DNA of 6,140 bases from Halobacteria archaeon (GCA_013329575.1 DUJX01000061.1:1-6140); one strand, 5' to 3'; shown: positions 1-6,117, counted from the first letter of the stretch. Made by a program: numbers and translations. The notes: generated by a model not told the origin, from the sequence alone.

Positions 1-1011
1 AGTAATCGCATATAGGTTGTATACCTTCTCATCTTTAAGCATAGACGCAAGGTCTGGAGATAACGGTGCCGAATAGATCAGTTCTTCATCGAGGTACATC
101 GCGATAGGATGTTTTTCCGGGTCGTTTACGGCATTGTATTTTATACACGCATTCCTAAACTTGTTTGCACCCGCCTCGTTCAATGTAAAGCCTGCACCCC
201 AAACCGTACTATTTTCCGATCTCGGTGCAGGATCTACCTGTGCTATATCATCACCAGAAAGGACTTTCTTGTATTGGCCGTCGTCTGCCATGATCCTTAT
301 TTCAAAGACGCCTGGTGTAGAAACTATTTTTTCAGCATCAGATAGATTCACTCCTGCCAGGTCAACCAAGATATATTTGTTGCCTATTGCTCTAATGACT
401 ATGTCTTTGCTGCCCAGTGCATTTAATTTTTTCTCCATCATCGTTTTAGTCTGTTCCATCGTGCTACTGGACGCTCTATTATCATAATAGGTCAACTTTC
501 CGCCTAATGGCTGTATAACCTTTTCTATCTCGTTTTGATCGACGGTCTTTCGTATCTCATACCTTAACGTATTCTCCTCTACGATAGGAACGACCTTTGC
601 ATCCAACCTCTCGCTCAGGTATATCGAGACGATCCTGTCATAAGATACGGGTATTCGTATCTTTCCATCCTCAGTCGGCTCGGCTGTAAGACCATACGAA
701 GATAGTATATCTTGTGGTACCTCTTTATTCGTAGTAAAGACTATTCCTGTATCATCTAAACGGACTAATGTAACGTCTCCACCGATCAACTCTTCTAAAA
801 ACGCCTTGGCAACCAGATTTTTATCCAGATCTACGCTTACAACGACCGCGTCCGCCCTCATCCTTAAATATGATCCACCGTCCAGATCCAGACCAAAACT
901 CAGATTGGTCTTAAATTTGCCATCCGATACCGTTGGATGTATAAGAAAGATCGATAAGATGATGAGTACGATCAATATCCAGAATCGGATATTCTTGAAG
1001 AGTTTGTTCAT
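1..1011 (-). CDS. secD: Protein-export membrane protein SecD, N-terminal 337 residues (3' end cut by window)
   Basis: SecD works with SecF as an accessory membrane complex of the Sec translocon; in bacteria it uses the proton gradient to help pull proteins across the membrane. I translated the minus strand from the ATG at 1011-1009 and the frame stays open to base 1. Residues about 9-24 (FWILIVLIILSIFLI) form the first membrane segment. Residues 39-49 are FGLDLDGGSYL, the SecD signature just after that segment. The remainder is the large extracytoplasmic domain (ending near YLDEELIYSAPLSPDL), so the membrane helices of the C-terminal half lie outside the window. The start overlaps the secF stop in an ATGA (1008-1011), so translation is probably coupled; a G-rich GGGGT lies 8 bases upstream at 1024-1020. 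No frameshift or internal stop is seen. Family assignment is secure; the mechanism is taken from bacterial SecD. Confidence 0.95.
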   Translation of the reverse strand, partial: MNKLFKNIRFWILIVLIILSIFLIHPTVSDGKFKTNLSFGLDLDGGSYLRMRADAVVVSVDLDKNLVAKAFLEELIGGDVTLVRLDDTGIVFTTNKEVPQDILSSYGLTAEPTEDGKIRIPVSYDRIVSIYLSERLDAKVVPIVEENTLRYEIRKTVDQNEIEKVIQPLGGKLTYYDNRASSSTMEQTKTMMEKKLNALGSKDIVIRAIGNKYILVDLAGVNLSDAEKIVSTPGVFEIRIMADDGQYKKVLSGDDIAQVDPAPRSENSTVWGAGFTLNEAGANKFRNACIKYNAVNDPEKHPIAMYLDEELIYSAPLSPDLASMLKDEKVYNLYAIT

Positions 1012-1886
1012 CTTTTTCTACCCCTTTTATCTATATACAATCTTAAAAACCCCGCATTCAACAGCCATGTATTCAACAGATCTGCCAATAATCCGAATAT
1101 CAGTACGGCAGACATCTCGCTCAGTATAGTTATCTGCGTATACGATGTAAAAAGATAAGAGAATGTTGAGACGATAAACATTACGACCACTGCTGCCAGC
1201 GTTGTGGTGGTCATGGTAAAACCGGTATCAAATATCCTCTTAAAATCATCTTTTGTATTTTTCTTCTCTTTTAGAACTTTGTTGGTCAGTAGGATATCTG
1301 TATCTACGGAGTAACCTATAAGCATCAATAACGCTGCCAGGCTTCCAAGAGTCAGTTCTATTCCAAAGATATCCATCATCGCCATCGCCATTATTATATC
1401 GGATACTGCACATAATATTACCATAAAAGAGGGTAACGGTATCCTAAACGCAACAAATACGACGATGGCCATGAGAACAAAAGAGATTACTATTGCAATT
1501 ATTGCTAAATGTTGTAGATCTTTTCCAAAAGTAGCACCAGAATAATCTAACTGGACATTCTCCACACCATACTCTTGTATTATAGAATCTCTTACCTCTT
1601 TCTCTCTATCCGGATCCATAGGCCCGAACTGGAGCATAGTCCTCGAACCCATGTCTCTCACAAATAAAAGGTCATATGCTTGGTATTTTTCTTCGAGGTA
1701 TCCTACATCTTTCGTAGAAGGTACTGTTATCACGGTACCTCCGGTAAAATCGTATCCCAGTCTTACAGGCGTACCATACATTACTAAAAAAGAACAGAGG
1801 ATGCCGATACAGATCACTAGTATTACTAACGGTATCCTTATCATCTTTTTCGTATCCATGTTATACGGATTAAACTCAAATTTCAT
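1008..1886 (-). CDS. secF: Protein-export membrane protein SecF
   Basis: SecF is the partner of SecD in the membrane complex that assists Sec-dependent export. The 292-residue protein is of normal length for an archaeal SecF. A first membrane segment spans about residues 16-37. The family motif GYDFTGG is at 44-50. An external domain of about 75 residues follows, then five hydrophobic segments from about 127 to 283. The strongly conserved GYSVDTDILLTNKVL lies at 191-205, with the TTTT run of the next helix at 227-230 and basic residues closing the tail. The chosen ATG gives the MKFEF opening; M10 and M15 are possible later starts but would leave less before the first helix. secF precedes secD, the order usual in archaea and opposite to bacteria. 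The only Shine-Dalgarno-like bases at normal distance are AGGT (1900-1897), inside a predicted hairpin arm; a perfect GGAGGTG lies farther up at 1923-1917. Confidence 0.97.
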   Translation of the reverse strand: MKFEFNPYNMDTKKMIRIPLVILVICIGILCSFLVMYGTPVRLGYDFTGGTVITVPSTKDVGYLEEKYQAYDLLFVRDMGSRTMLQFGPMDPDREKEVRDSIIQEYGVENVQLDYSGATFGKDLQHLAIIAIVISFVLMAIVVFVAFRIPLPSFMVILCAVSDIIMAMAMMDIFGIELTLGSLAALLMLIGYSVDTDILLTNKVLKEKKNTKDDFKRIFDTGFTMTTTTLAAVVVMFIVSTFSYLFTSYTQITILSEMSAVLIFGLLADLLNTWLLNAGFLRLYIDKRGRKR

Positions 1887-1923
1887 GTTAAGCAGAACCT
1901 ACTTTATCGGTTCCTGCACCTCC
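1887..1923 (-). promoter_or_regulatory. Shine-Dalgarno plus hairpin preceding the secF start (module copy 2)
   Basis: GGAGGTG at 1923-1917 perfectly matches the conserved anti-Shine-Dalgarno of 16S rRNA, but lies 30 bases from the secF ATG. Between them is hairpin E: GCA-G(bulge)-GAACC (1917-1909) pairs with GGTTC-TGC (1899-1892) around a 9-base loop. Only TTAAC separates the hairpin from ATG. If the hairpin forms, the Shine-Dalgarno is brought to an effective distance of about five bases, which is suitable for initiation. The bases and pairings are seen; a role in initiation is inferred. Confidence 0.5.
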
Positions 1924-2094
1924 CTCCGAAAACGAGAACCTTCGGTTCTTCACTCCTAGCAGAACTAACGCTCCTGCACCTCCTGTGTAGGACAAGCCTA
2001 CACTGCAAAATATTTGATTTTGTAACACCGTTGATAAATCGCAGTCCAGCTTTATGCTGGACCGGATTGAAAAACCTATAAGTTTTGTTTTCAC
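1888..2094 (-). CDS. Possible small leader ORF, 68 codons, unrecognised
   Basis: An uninterrupted frame starts with GTG directly after the thrS TGA (2097-2095) and ends with TAA one base before the secF ATG, so it exactly fills the gap between the two genes. I do not recognise the product. Residues about 28-48 carry no charge and are moderately hydrophobic (including TGGAGALVLLGV), followed by basic KNRR and a Gly/Ser-rich tail with a second GGAG. An alternative start is the GTG at 1953-1951, giving 21 codons. A different overlapping frame (2098-1904, 64 codons) begins with an ATGA overlap on the thrS stop, so open frames here are not decisive. There is no good Shine-Dalgarno before 2094. The fit between neighbours argues for translation; the dense inverted repeats argue that RNA structure is what is selected. 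Low confidence as a protein. Confidence 0.25.
   Translation of the reverse strand: MKTKLIGFSIRSSIKLDCDLSTVLQNQIFCSVGLSYTGGAGALVLLGVKNRRFSFSEGGAGTDKVGSA
1951..1983 (-). promoter_or_regulatory. Shine-Dalgarno plus hairpin preceding a GTG (module copy 1)
   Basis: This is the upstream counterpart of the unit before secF. GGAGGTG is at 1983-1977, followed by hairpin C: GCA-G(bulge)-GAGC pairs with GTTC-TGC around a GTTA loop (1977-1959). Five bases (TAGGA) then lead to GTG at 1953-1951. The GTG opens a 21-codon frame ending in TAA one base before secF ATG. The repeated GGAGGTGCAGGA cores of the two copies start exactly 60 bases apart. Confidence 0.4.
2075..2082 (-). promoter_or_regulatory. Candidate TATA box for secFD
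   Basis: CTTATAGG, preceded by an A-rich stretch (AAACAAAA) that could serve as a BRE, lies just after the thrS stop. It resembles the archaeal box A in six of eight positions. A start about 26 bases downstream would fall near 2053, inside hairpin A. A second AT-rich candidate, AAATATTTT at about 2015-2007, would start transcription close to the first GGAGGTG. Neither is strong, and secFD may simply be read through from mtaB-thrS. Confidence 0.25.
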
Positions 2095-3939
2095 TCATAC
2101 AAATTTTGCCCGTTTAGATAGATTATATGGAAGATTAAGCGATTTTTTTGGTAGAGCGCCGATATCTTCCTTTACTCTTATAGCAAGGTCTTCGATGGTC
2201 ATCTCATCTTTTGATTTATCCTTCCTGATGTTTACACTTAATACATTCTTGTCCTTTTCCTTCTCTCCTATCACGACGATATAAGGTATCCATCCCATCT
2301 CCGCCTCACGTATCTTCCTGCCTAAAGTATCATCCCTATCATCGATGTCTGCCCGTATCCCCTCGCCAAGGAGTTTAGAATATATCTCTTCTGCAAAATC
2401 GTTCTCCTCTTGATGAATCGGTATGATCCTTACCTGTGTCGGTGATAGCCACGTCGGTAAGATCGGTATCTTCATCGTCGATCCTTTCTCGATCAAAGAA
2501 TACATGACCCTCTCGATGGCTCCGCTAGGGCTACAATGCAGTATTATCGGGGGCTTGTTCTCTCCATCCGCGTCCATGTATTTGATGCCATACCTTTCAG
2601 CGTTTTCGACGTCTATCTGTACCGTAGAGAGCGATGTCGCTCTGCCAGATTTATCTATAAAATTAAACTCAAACTTCATTACGAAATAGAAGAACCGTTC
2701 GTCCCATATCTCGACCAGTACTGGTTTGTCTATAATACTTACCAATTCATCTATAAACTCTTTATTCCCGTCATAAAAATCTCGAGTAAACCTTATGGCG
2801 ACCTCATAATCGTCGGTGCTTAACCCGATATTCTTGAGCACATCCACACTAAGCTCGTATTGCTTCTTGAACTCATCCATCGCTTGGTTTAGATCAGAAC
2901 AGAATGTATGCATATCCGGCATGGTGAACGCTCTCAACCTTCTCAGACCTGTTAACTCTCCCCGTTGCTCCCGTCTAAAACTATACTTTGTTATCTCGAC
3001 CATCTTTAACGGGAGGTTTTTATAAGATATGGTCATATCTTTTCCGATTAAAAATTGGCCAAAACAAGCAGCAAACCTCAAGAACAATCTCTTCTTCTCG
3101 GAATCTATCTCGTATCTTCGGGCAGGAAACCTTTTAAGGTATCCTCCGAGTGCAGGATGCGACGTATCATACATTATAGGCGTTTCTACTTCCATTGCGC
3201 CACTATCCAAAGTCCTTTTTAAGACGTACTCTTCTAATAAAGATTTTATCAACCGTCCCTTCGGATAATATCTCATATTACCCGGATCTGATGCAGGTTC
3301 GTAATCCGCGATCTCTTCTCTTCTCATGATCAAGACATGATTTGGAGTCTTATTATCTGTCGCCCTGCTTCCAGCCGATTCGTATATATAGAACTTGTTT
3401 AAAGTCCCGTCTGATGTAAAATCAAACGATTCTGGATCGTGGAGTCTTCCAGTTGTATCCAAAATATAAAATCTGGAACTTACCTTCTCTTTTGATTCTG
3501 CCTCTTCATCATCGTCTGGGGTTATCGTTCTGGATAATTCAGACAGGGGATGACCTTTACACTGAAGATTAAACGATTTATACCATCCAAAAGGTGCACG
3601 TTTTACATTGATCGAGCCAGACTTTTTTAACTCTGTCTCTAACCTCTTTAACAGCTCCACAGAGAAATTAGGCTCGGCGAGTCTATCGCTCAGATGAGCG
3701 TACGGATATACCATCACGTTAGATGTGCCGACCTCTGTACAGACATCATTTATCTCTTTTATTGCCTTTCTCACAACGCTTTCAGGGTTATCTTCATCGA
3801 TCTTTTCAACGGATACGAATACCACCAATGATTCATCCATGTTATCCGATTTAGAAGAGCTATCCAAATCTTCTGCATATTTTGTCCTTTCTTTCAAGCT
3901 ATACTCGATCTTATCCGAGTGTATCAACAATAATCTCAT
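2095..3939 (-). CDS. thrS: Threonyl-tRNA synthetase, archaeal type with N-terminal editing domain
   Basis: This enzyme joins threonine to tRNA-Thr and removes mischarged serine. The 614 residues match the usual archaeal length. Residues 1-140 form the D-aminoacyl-deacylase-like editing domain: it opens with MRLLLIHSD, and FGWYKSF and CKGHPLSELSRTI place Tyr120, Lys121, Cys127 and His130 at the positions I recall from the Pyrococcus abyssi editing domain. The class II core follows. Motif 1 is near 220-255, motif 2 is FRREQRGELTGLRRLRAF (321-338), and motif 3 is GAIERVMYSLIE (473-484). The zinc ligands that recognise threonine appear as Cys292, His344 and His468. The anticodon-binding domain runs from about 500 to 595, and the tail NLSKRAKFV is typical of archaeal ThrRS. 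The ATG overlaps the stop of the upstream methylthiotransferase in an ATGA (3936-3939). No Shine-Dalgarno is evident, so coupled translation is likely. Confidence 0.97.
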   Translation of the reverse strand: MRLLLIHSDKIEYSLKERTKYAEDLDSSSKSDNMDESLVVFVSVEKIDEDNPESVVRKAIKEINDVCTEVGTSNVMVYPYAHLSDRLAEPNFSVELLKRLETELKKSGSINVKRAPFGWYKSFNLQCKGHPLSELSRTITPDDDEEAESKEKVSSRFYILDTTGRLHDPESFDFTSDGTLNKFYIYESAGSRATDNKTPNHVLIMRREEIADYEPASDPGNMRYYPKGRLIKSLLEEYVLKRTLDSGAMEVETPIMYDTSHPALGGYLKRFPARRYEIDSEKKRLFLRFAACFGQFLIGKDMTISYKNLPLKMVEITKYSFRREQRGELTGLRRLRAFTMPDMHTFCSDLNQAMDEFKKQYELSVDVLKNIGLSTDDYEVAIRFTRDFYDGNKEFIDELVSIIDKPVLVEIWDERFFYFVMKFEFNFIDKSGRATSLSTVQIDVENAERYGIKYMDADGENKPPIILHCSPSGAIERVMYSLIEKGSTMKIPILPTWLSPTQVRIIPIHQEENDFAEEIYSKLLGEGIRADIDDRDDTLGRKIREAEMGWIPYIVVIGEKEKDKNVLSVNIRKDKSKDEMTIEDLAIRVKEDIGALPKKSLNLPYNLSKRAKFV

Positions 3940-5153
3940 TTTATTACCCGATATCCTACAAAGTATGTATTACAATCTTGATCAATCTTAATATCCGATT
4001 CTGTTCCTAGAACAAGATTATCTCTTACGACAATCTGGTGGTAGGATATATCTCTTACTACTACTCCACACTTCTCGCCTTTTTCAGTCGTGACCCCTCT
4101 CACTATCTTTCCGATCCATCCCTTGTTTATCTCACTATATATCTTTTTTGTCTCTTCGGTCATGATCCTCGACCGTGCCTTTTTAATCCTTCCTAAGATA
4201 TCTCTATCTTCGCATTGCGTGAAGGGTCTCGGTGAGTATCGCGTTATATTCACTTTGTTTGGCATGCATCGGTGCAACAGTTCCATGGACATCTTAAAAT
4301 CTTCCTCTGTCTCGGAAGGATAACCCACGATAAAATCCGTAGATAACGTTAAGATGCCGTTAAGCTCCGACCTAAAAGATCTTACAATGTTTAAAAAGTC
4401 ATCGACGGAGTACCTTCTATTCATATCTTTTAATACCGTATCTGATCCTGACTGAACAGGTAGATGTAAAAACTTGAATATCTTATCGTTTTTAAACGCT
4501 TCTATGAGCTCGTTTAATCTCCTCTCATCTTTTAGCGAGTATGGGTTCATCATTCCTACCCTGACATAAAATCTTTTATCTATCTCTGCAATATCTCTTA
4601 ACAGAGCGGGTAAACTATACGAAGAATCATGCCCGTACGCCCCGACATCCTGCCCTGTCAGCCTGATCTCTACTGCGCCTTCATCAACCAATGCTTTTAC
4701 CTCGTTTACGATATCTACAGGCGGTTTGCTCACAAGCGGTCCCCGCGCAATCTTTGTGATACAATAAGCGCAGTCTCCGATACATCCCTCGCCTATACTG
4801 ACAATGCCTATCTTACCGTCTTTTGCGACTATATTCTCGTATTCTTCGAATAATTTATAAAAATAACGTTGATCCAGTATTATAACATCATTATCAGATT
4901 TTTTAATCTTTTCAGGAAAAATTCTTGCTAGACAACCTGTAACAATCAGTCTTTTACTTTTATATTGTTTTATTTTTTTCAGCATTGCATTTTCCGTTGA
5001 TTTTATCACACAGCACGTGTTTAGAACGATGGTATCCGCCTTAGATGGATCTTTCACAATATCAATGTTTCTCTTCTTCAGATAAGCCTCAAGCTTTCTT
5101 ATAAACTCATCATTTGCCGTGCATCCGTACGATTCTAGATACGTGTAAGTCAT
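3936..5153 (-). CDS. mtaB: tRNA t6A37 methylthiotransferase, archaeal/eukaryotic MtaB (CDKAL1-like) type
   Basis: Radical SAM enzymes of this family add a methylthio group to N6-threonylcarbamoyladenosine at position 37 of ANN-decoding tRNAs, giving ms2t6A, which supports accurate decoding. All three parts are present in 405 residues. The N-terminal methylthiotransferase domain has Cys11 (ESYGC), Cys47 or Cys48 (NTCCV) and Cys74 (VTGC) for one iron-sulfur cluster. The radical SAM domain has CIGDCAYC with Cys124, Cys128 and Cys131 for the second cluster; RLTGQDVGAYG (164-174) and HLPVQSGSD (230-238) are further family motifs. A TRAM RNA-binding domain occupies about 340-405. Its stop overlaps the thrS start, placing two tRNA-Thr-related enzymes in one transcript. 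It begins the minus-strand run and has its own candidate promoter. Substrate choice (t6A rather than i6A or a protein) is inferred from the archaeal context and overall architecture. Confidence 0.92.
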   Translation of the reverse strand: MTYTYLESYGCTANDEFIRKLEAYLKKRNIDIVKDPSKADTIVLNTCCVIKSTENAMLKKIKQYKSKRLIVTGCLARIFPEKIKKSDNDVIILDQRYFYKLFEEYENIVAKDGKIGIVSIGEGCIGDCAYCITKIARGPLVSKPPVDIVNEVKALVDEGAVEIRLTGQDVGAYGHDSSYSLPALLRDIAEIDKRFYVRVGMMNPYSLKDERRLNELIEAFKNDKIFKFLHLPVQSGSDTVLKDMNRRYSVDDFLNIVRSFRSELNGILTLSTDFIVGYPSETEEDFKMSMELLHRCMPNKVNITRYSPRPFTQCEDRDILGRIKKARSRIMTEETKKIYSEINKGWIGKIVRGVTTEKGEKCGVVVRDISYHQIVVRDNLVLGTESDIKIDQDCNTYFVGYRVIK

Positions 5154-5180
5154 CTTTGCCCATCATCTTCTATATATCCT

Positions 5181-5188
5181 ATTATAAA
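5181..5188 (-). promoter_or_regulatory. Candidate TATA box for the mtaB-thrS run
   Basis: TTTATAAT lies at 5188-5181 on the minus strand, followed by a second AT-rich GATATATAG. A start about 26 bases downstream falls near 5158, only a few bases before the mtaB ATG (5153). No Shine-Dalgarno precedes that ATG (GATGATGGGCAAAG), which fits a leaderless or nearly leaderless mRNA. Transcription start is inferred from spacing only. Confidence 0.45.
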
Positions 5189-5274
5189 TTTTTGTATTGT
5201 AGTCTTTTAGTCTTTGATGATATGATTCTTGTTAAGTTTTTCCTATATTTTCTCTTTATTCTATCTTGATAAAC

Positions 5275-5329
5275 AACGGTTCAAACGAAGGATTTAGGTC
5301 TAAACGGACTTATTAGGGCAACAACCGTT
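5275..5329. repeat. Nested inverted repeats, candidate operator
   Basis: AACGGTT (5275-5281) and AACCGTT (5323-5329) are exact reverse complements centred near 5302. Because the core AACSGTT is nearly palindromic, they also read as direct repeats (ACAACGGTT and ACAACCGTT, eight of nine bases). Nested between them with nearly the same centre is TAGGTC/GACTTA (5295-5300 with 5307-5312, one G-U-type mismatch at DNA level). The cluster lies about 20-75 bases upstream of the hydrolase TATA box, a plausible place for a transcription factor. No known operator is recognised. Confidence 0.35.
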
Positions 5330-5348
5330 TATTATTTCTTACATAAGA

Positions 5349-5356
5349 TTTATAAA
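5349..5356 (+). promoter_or_regulatory. Candidate TATA box for the UPF0173-type hydrolase
   Basis: TTTATAAA closely matches archaeal box A. A start about 26 bases downstream falls near 5378, leaving a 5' leader of roughly 20 bases that still includes the Shine-Dalgarno at 5387-5394. A competing AT-rich TAATATAC sits closer to the gene but would exclude the Shine-Dalgarno. Confidence 0.55.
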
Positions 5357-5386
5357 ACTAAAATAATAATATACTATTTAACTGAT

Positions 5387-5394
5387 GGAGGGGG
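5387..5394 (+). promoter_or_regulatory. Ribosome binding site of the hydrolase gene
   Basis: GGAGGGGG, six bases before the ATG at 5401, is a strong purine-rich Shine-Dalgarno and fixes this start. It contrasts with mtaB across the intergenic region, which has none. Confidence 0.75.
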
Positions 5395-5400
5395 CTAAAA

Positions 5401-6069
5401 ATGATAAGATGGTTGGGTCACTCGGCTTTTGAGATTACTACATCTAATGACAAGTCTATCCTCATCGATCCATGGATAGAAAACTCGTTATCGCCTATAC
5501 GCCTGGACGATATACCTAAAGTAGACCTTGTATTGGTCACTCACGACCATTTTGACCATGTCGGAAACACTGTCGATATCTGTAAGAAGACGGGTGCCGT
5601 GGTTGTCACTAATCCCGAGACGGCGAACAAGTTATCACGATCAGGCGTTAAAAAGGTAATAGGCATGAACATAGGCGGAAGCATAGAACCGATGGACGGG
5701 GTAAAGGTTACGATGGTACAGGCGTTCCATAGTTCCGAGAGCGGTTGTCCTGCCGGTTTTCTTCTGCATATCGATGGAAAGATAATCTACCATGCTGGAG
5801 ACACGGGCATATTCTCTTCGATGGAATTGTTGGGCGATCTATACGACATAGACGTTGCTTTGATACCGATAGGAAGCGTCTTTACTATGGATCCTTATCA
5901 GGCAGCAAAATCTTTAAGATTATTAAAACCGGACGTTGTGATCCCGATGCATTACGGAACGTTTCCTGCACTGGTAAAAGATGCTAATGAGTTTTTAAAC
6001 ATTGCAAAAAAAGAGTATCCTGATGCAAAAGTGGTAATCTTAAAACCAGGCGAGGAGCTGAGATTATAG
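5401..6069 (+). CDS. Metallo-beta-lactamase-fold hydrolase, UPF0173 (YtkL-like) family
   Basis: This is a small cytosolic metal-dependent hydrolase of unknown substrate. The 222-residue length is normal for the family. It starts with MIRWLGHSAFEI and LIDPW (21-25), typical of this branch of the fold. The metal-binding motif THDHFDHVG gives His48, His50, Asp52 and His53. Further expected ligands are His110 (QAFHSS), Asp134 (HAGDTG) and His184 (PMHYGTFP). There is no signal peptide or membrane segment. The gene has its own TATA-like element and a good Shine-Dalgarno and is divergent from the mtaB operon, so context does not suggest a substrate. Related proteins act on varied esters, phosphodiesters or N-acyl compounds; choosing among these from sequence would be guesswork. 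The family call is secure, the reaction is unknown. Confidence 0.93.
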   Translation: MIRWLGHSAFEITTSNDKSILIDPWIENSLSPIRLDDIPKVDLVLVTHDHFDHVGNTVDICKKTGAVVVTNPETANKLSRSGVKKVIGMNIGGSIEPMDGVKVTMVQAFHSSESGCPAGFLLHIDGKIIYHAGDTGIFSSMELLGDLYDIDVALIPIGSVFTMDPYQAAKSLRLLKPDVVIPMHYGTFPALVKDANEFLNIAKKEYPDAKVVILKPGEELRL

Positions 6070-6086
6070 ATAAATAAAATAGTTAG

Positions 6087-6117
6087 TTTAGTATTTATAC
6101 GGTTTAGTAGTTATACG
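6087..6117. repeat. Tandem imperfect 15-base repeat downstream of the hydrolase gene
   Basis: TTTAGTATTTATACG (6087-6101) is followed one base later by TTTAGTAGTTATACG (6103-6117), differing at one position, and then by a partial third match ending TATATACG (6121-6128). The 71 bases after the hydrolase stop contain no gene start that I can see. The AT-rich TAATATATAC near 6118 could be the promoter of a gene beyond the window, with the repeat as its operator, but this is speculative. Confidence 0.4.

Larger units (their letters stand above)
1887..2094 (-). promoter_or_regulatory. Structured leader region between thrS and secF (candidate cis-regulatory RNA)
   Basis: On the minus strand this block of 208 bases holds five inverted repeats, described A to E in the direction of transcription. 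A is GTCCAGC/GCTGGAC (2062-2056 with 2050-2044), extendable by a G-U and a C-G pair. B is GTGTAGG/CCTACAC (2003-1997 with 1991-1985). C is a G-bulged 7-bp stem with one G-U pair (1977-1959). D is AGAACC/GGTTCT with a GAA loop (1949-1935). E is a G-bulged 8-bp stem (1917-1892). C and E belong to a repeated unit that begins with GGAGGTG. Arms of D and E are interchangeable (AGAACC or GGAACC can pair with either GGTTC), so mutually exclusive folds are possible. These pairings were found by eye, and no folding energy was computed. The block contains no tRNA or recognised riboswitch. It could instead be coding, or an intergenic repeat; a regulatory RNA is my preferred reading. Confidence 0.5.
5154..5400. 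other. Divergent intergenic region
   Basis: This stretch separates mtaB (minus) from the hydrolase gene (plus). It holds the two outward-facing TATA-like elements, a cluster of inverted repeats in the middle, and a pyrimidine-rich plus strand at about 5200-5270. No coding frame or RNA gene is supported in it. Confidence 0.8.

Noticed and set aside
134..1129. Plus-strand open frames opposite secD and secF (134-487 and 806-1129)
   Set aside because: They lie antisense to well-supported genes with family motifs, show no domain of their own, and lack Shine-Dalgarno or promoter context.
2070..2074. T5 run after thrS as an intrinsic terminator
   Set aside because: It is short and isolated, only about 20 bases after the stop, and precedes rather than follows the nearest hairpin. 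It is not enough to call a terminator.
1887..2094. tRNA gene or box C/D guide RNA in the structured gap
   Set aside because: GGTTC strings resemble a T-arm, but no acceptor stem, anticodon arm or correct spacing can be built. No matching C (RTGATGA) and D (CTGA) boxes were found.
1904..2098. 64-codon minus-strand frame starting with ATGA on the thrS stop
   Set aside because: The overlap looks like the other couplings, but the product is Arg-rich and unrecognised, ends inside the loop of hairpin E, and competes with another open frame. The base pattern is better explained by RNA structure. Retained only as an alternative in the leader ORF entry.
5210..5225. TTTGATGATATGA as a box C motif of a guide RNA
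   Set aside because: The first base does not fit RTGATGA and no CTGA box lies at a suitable distance.
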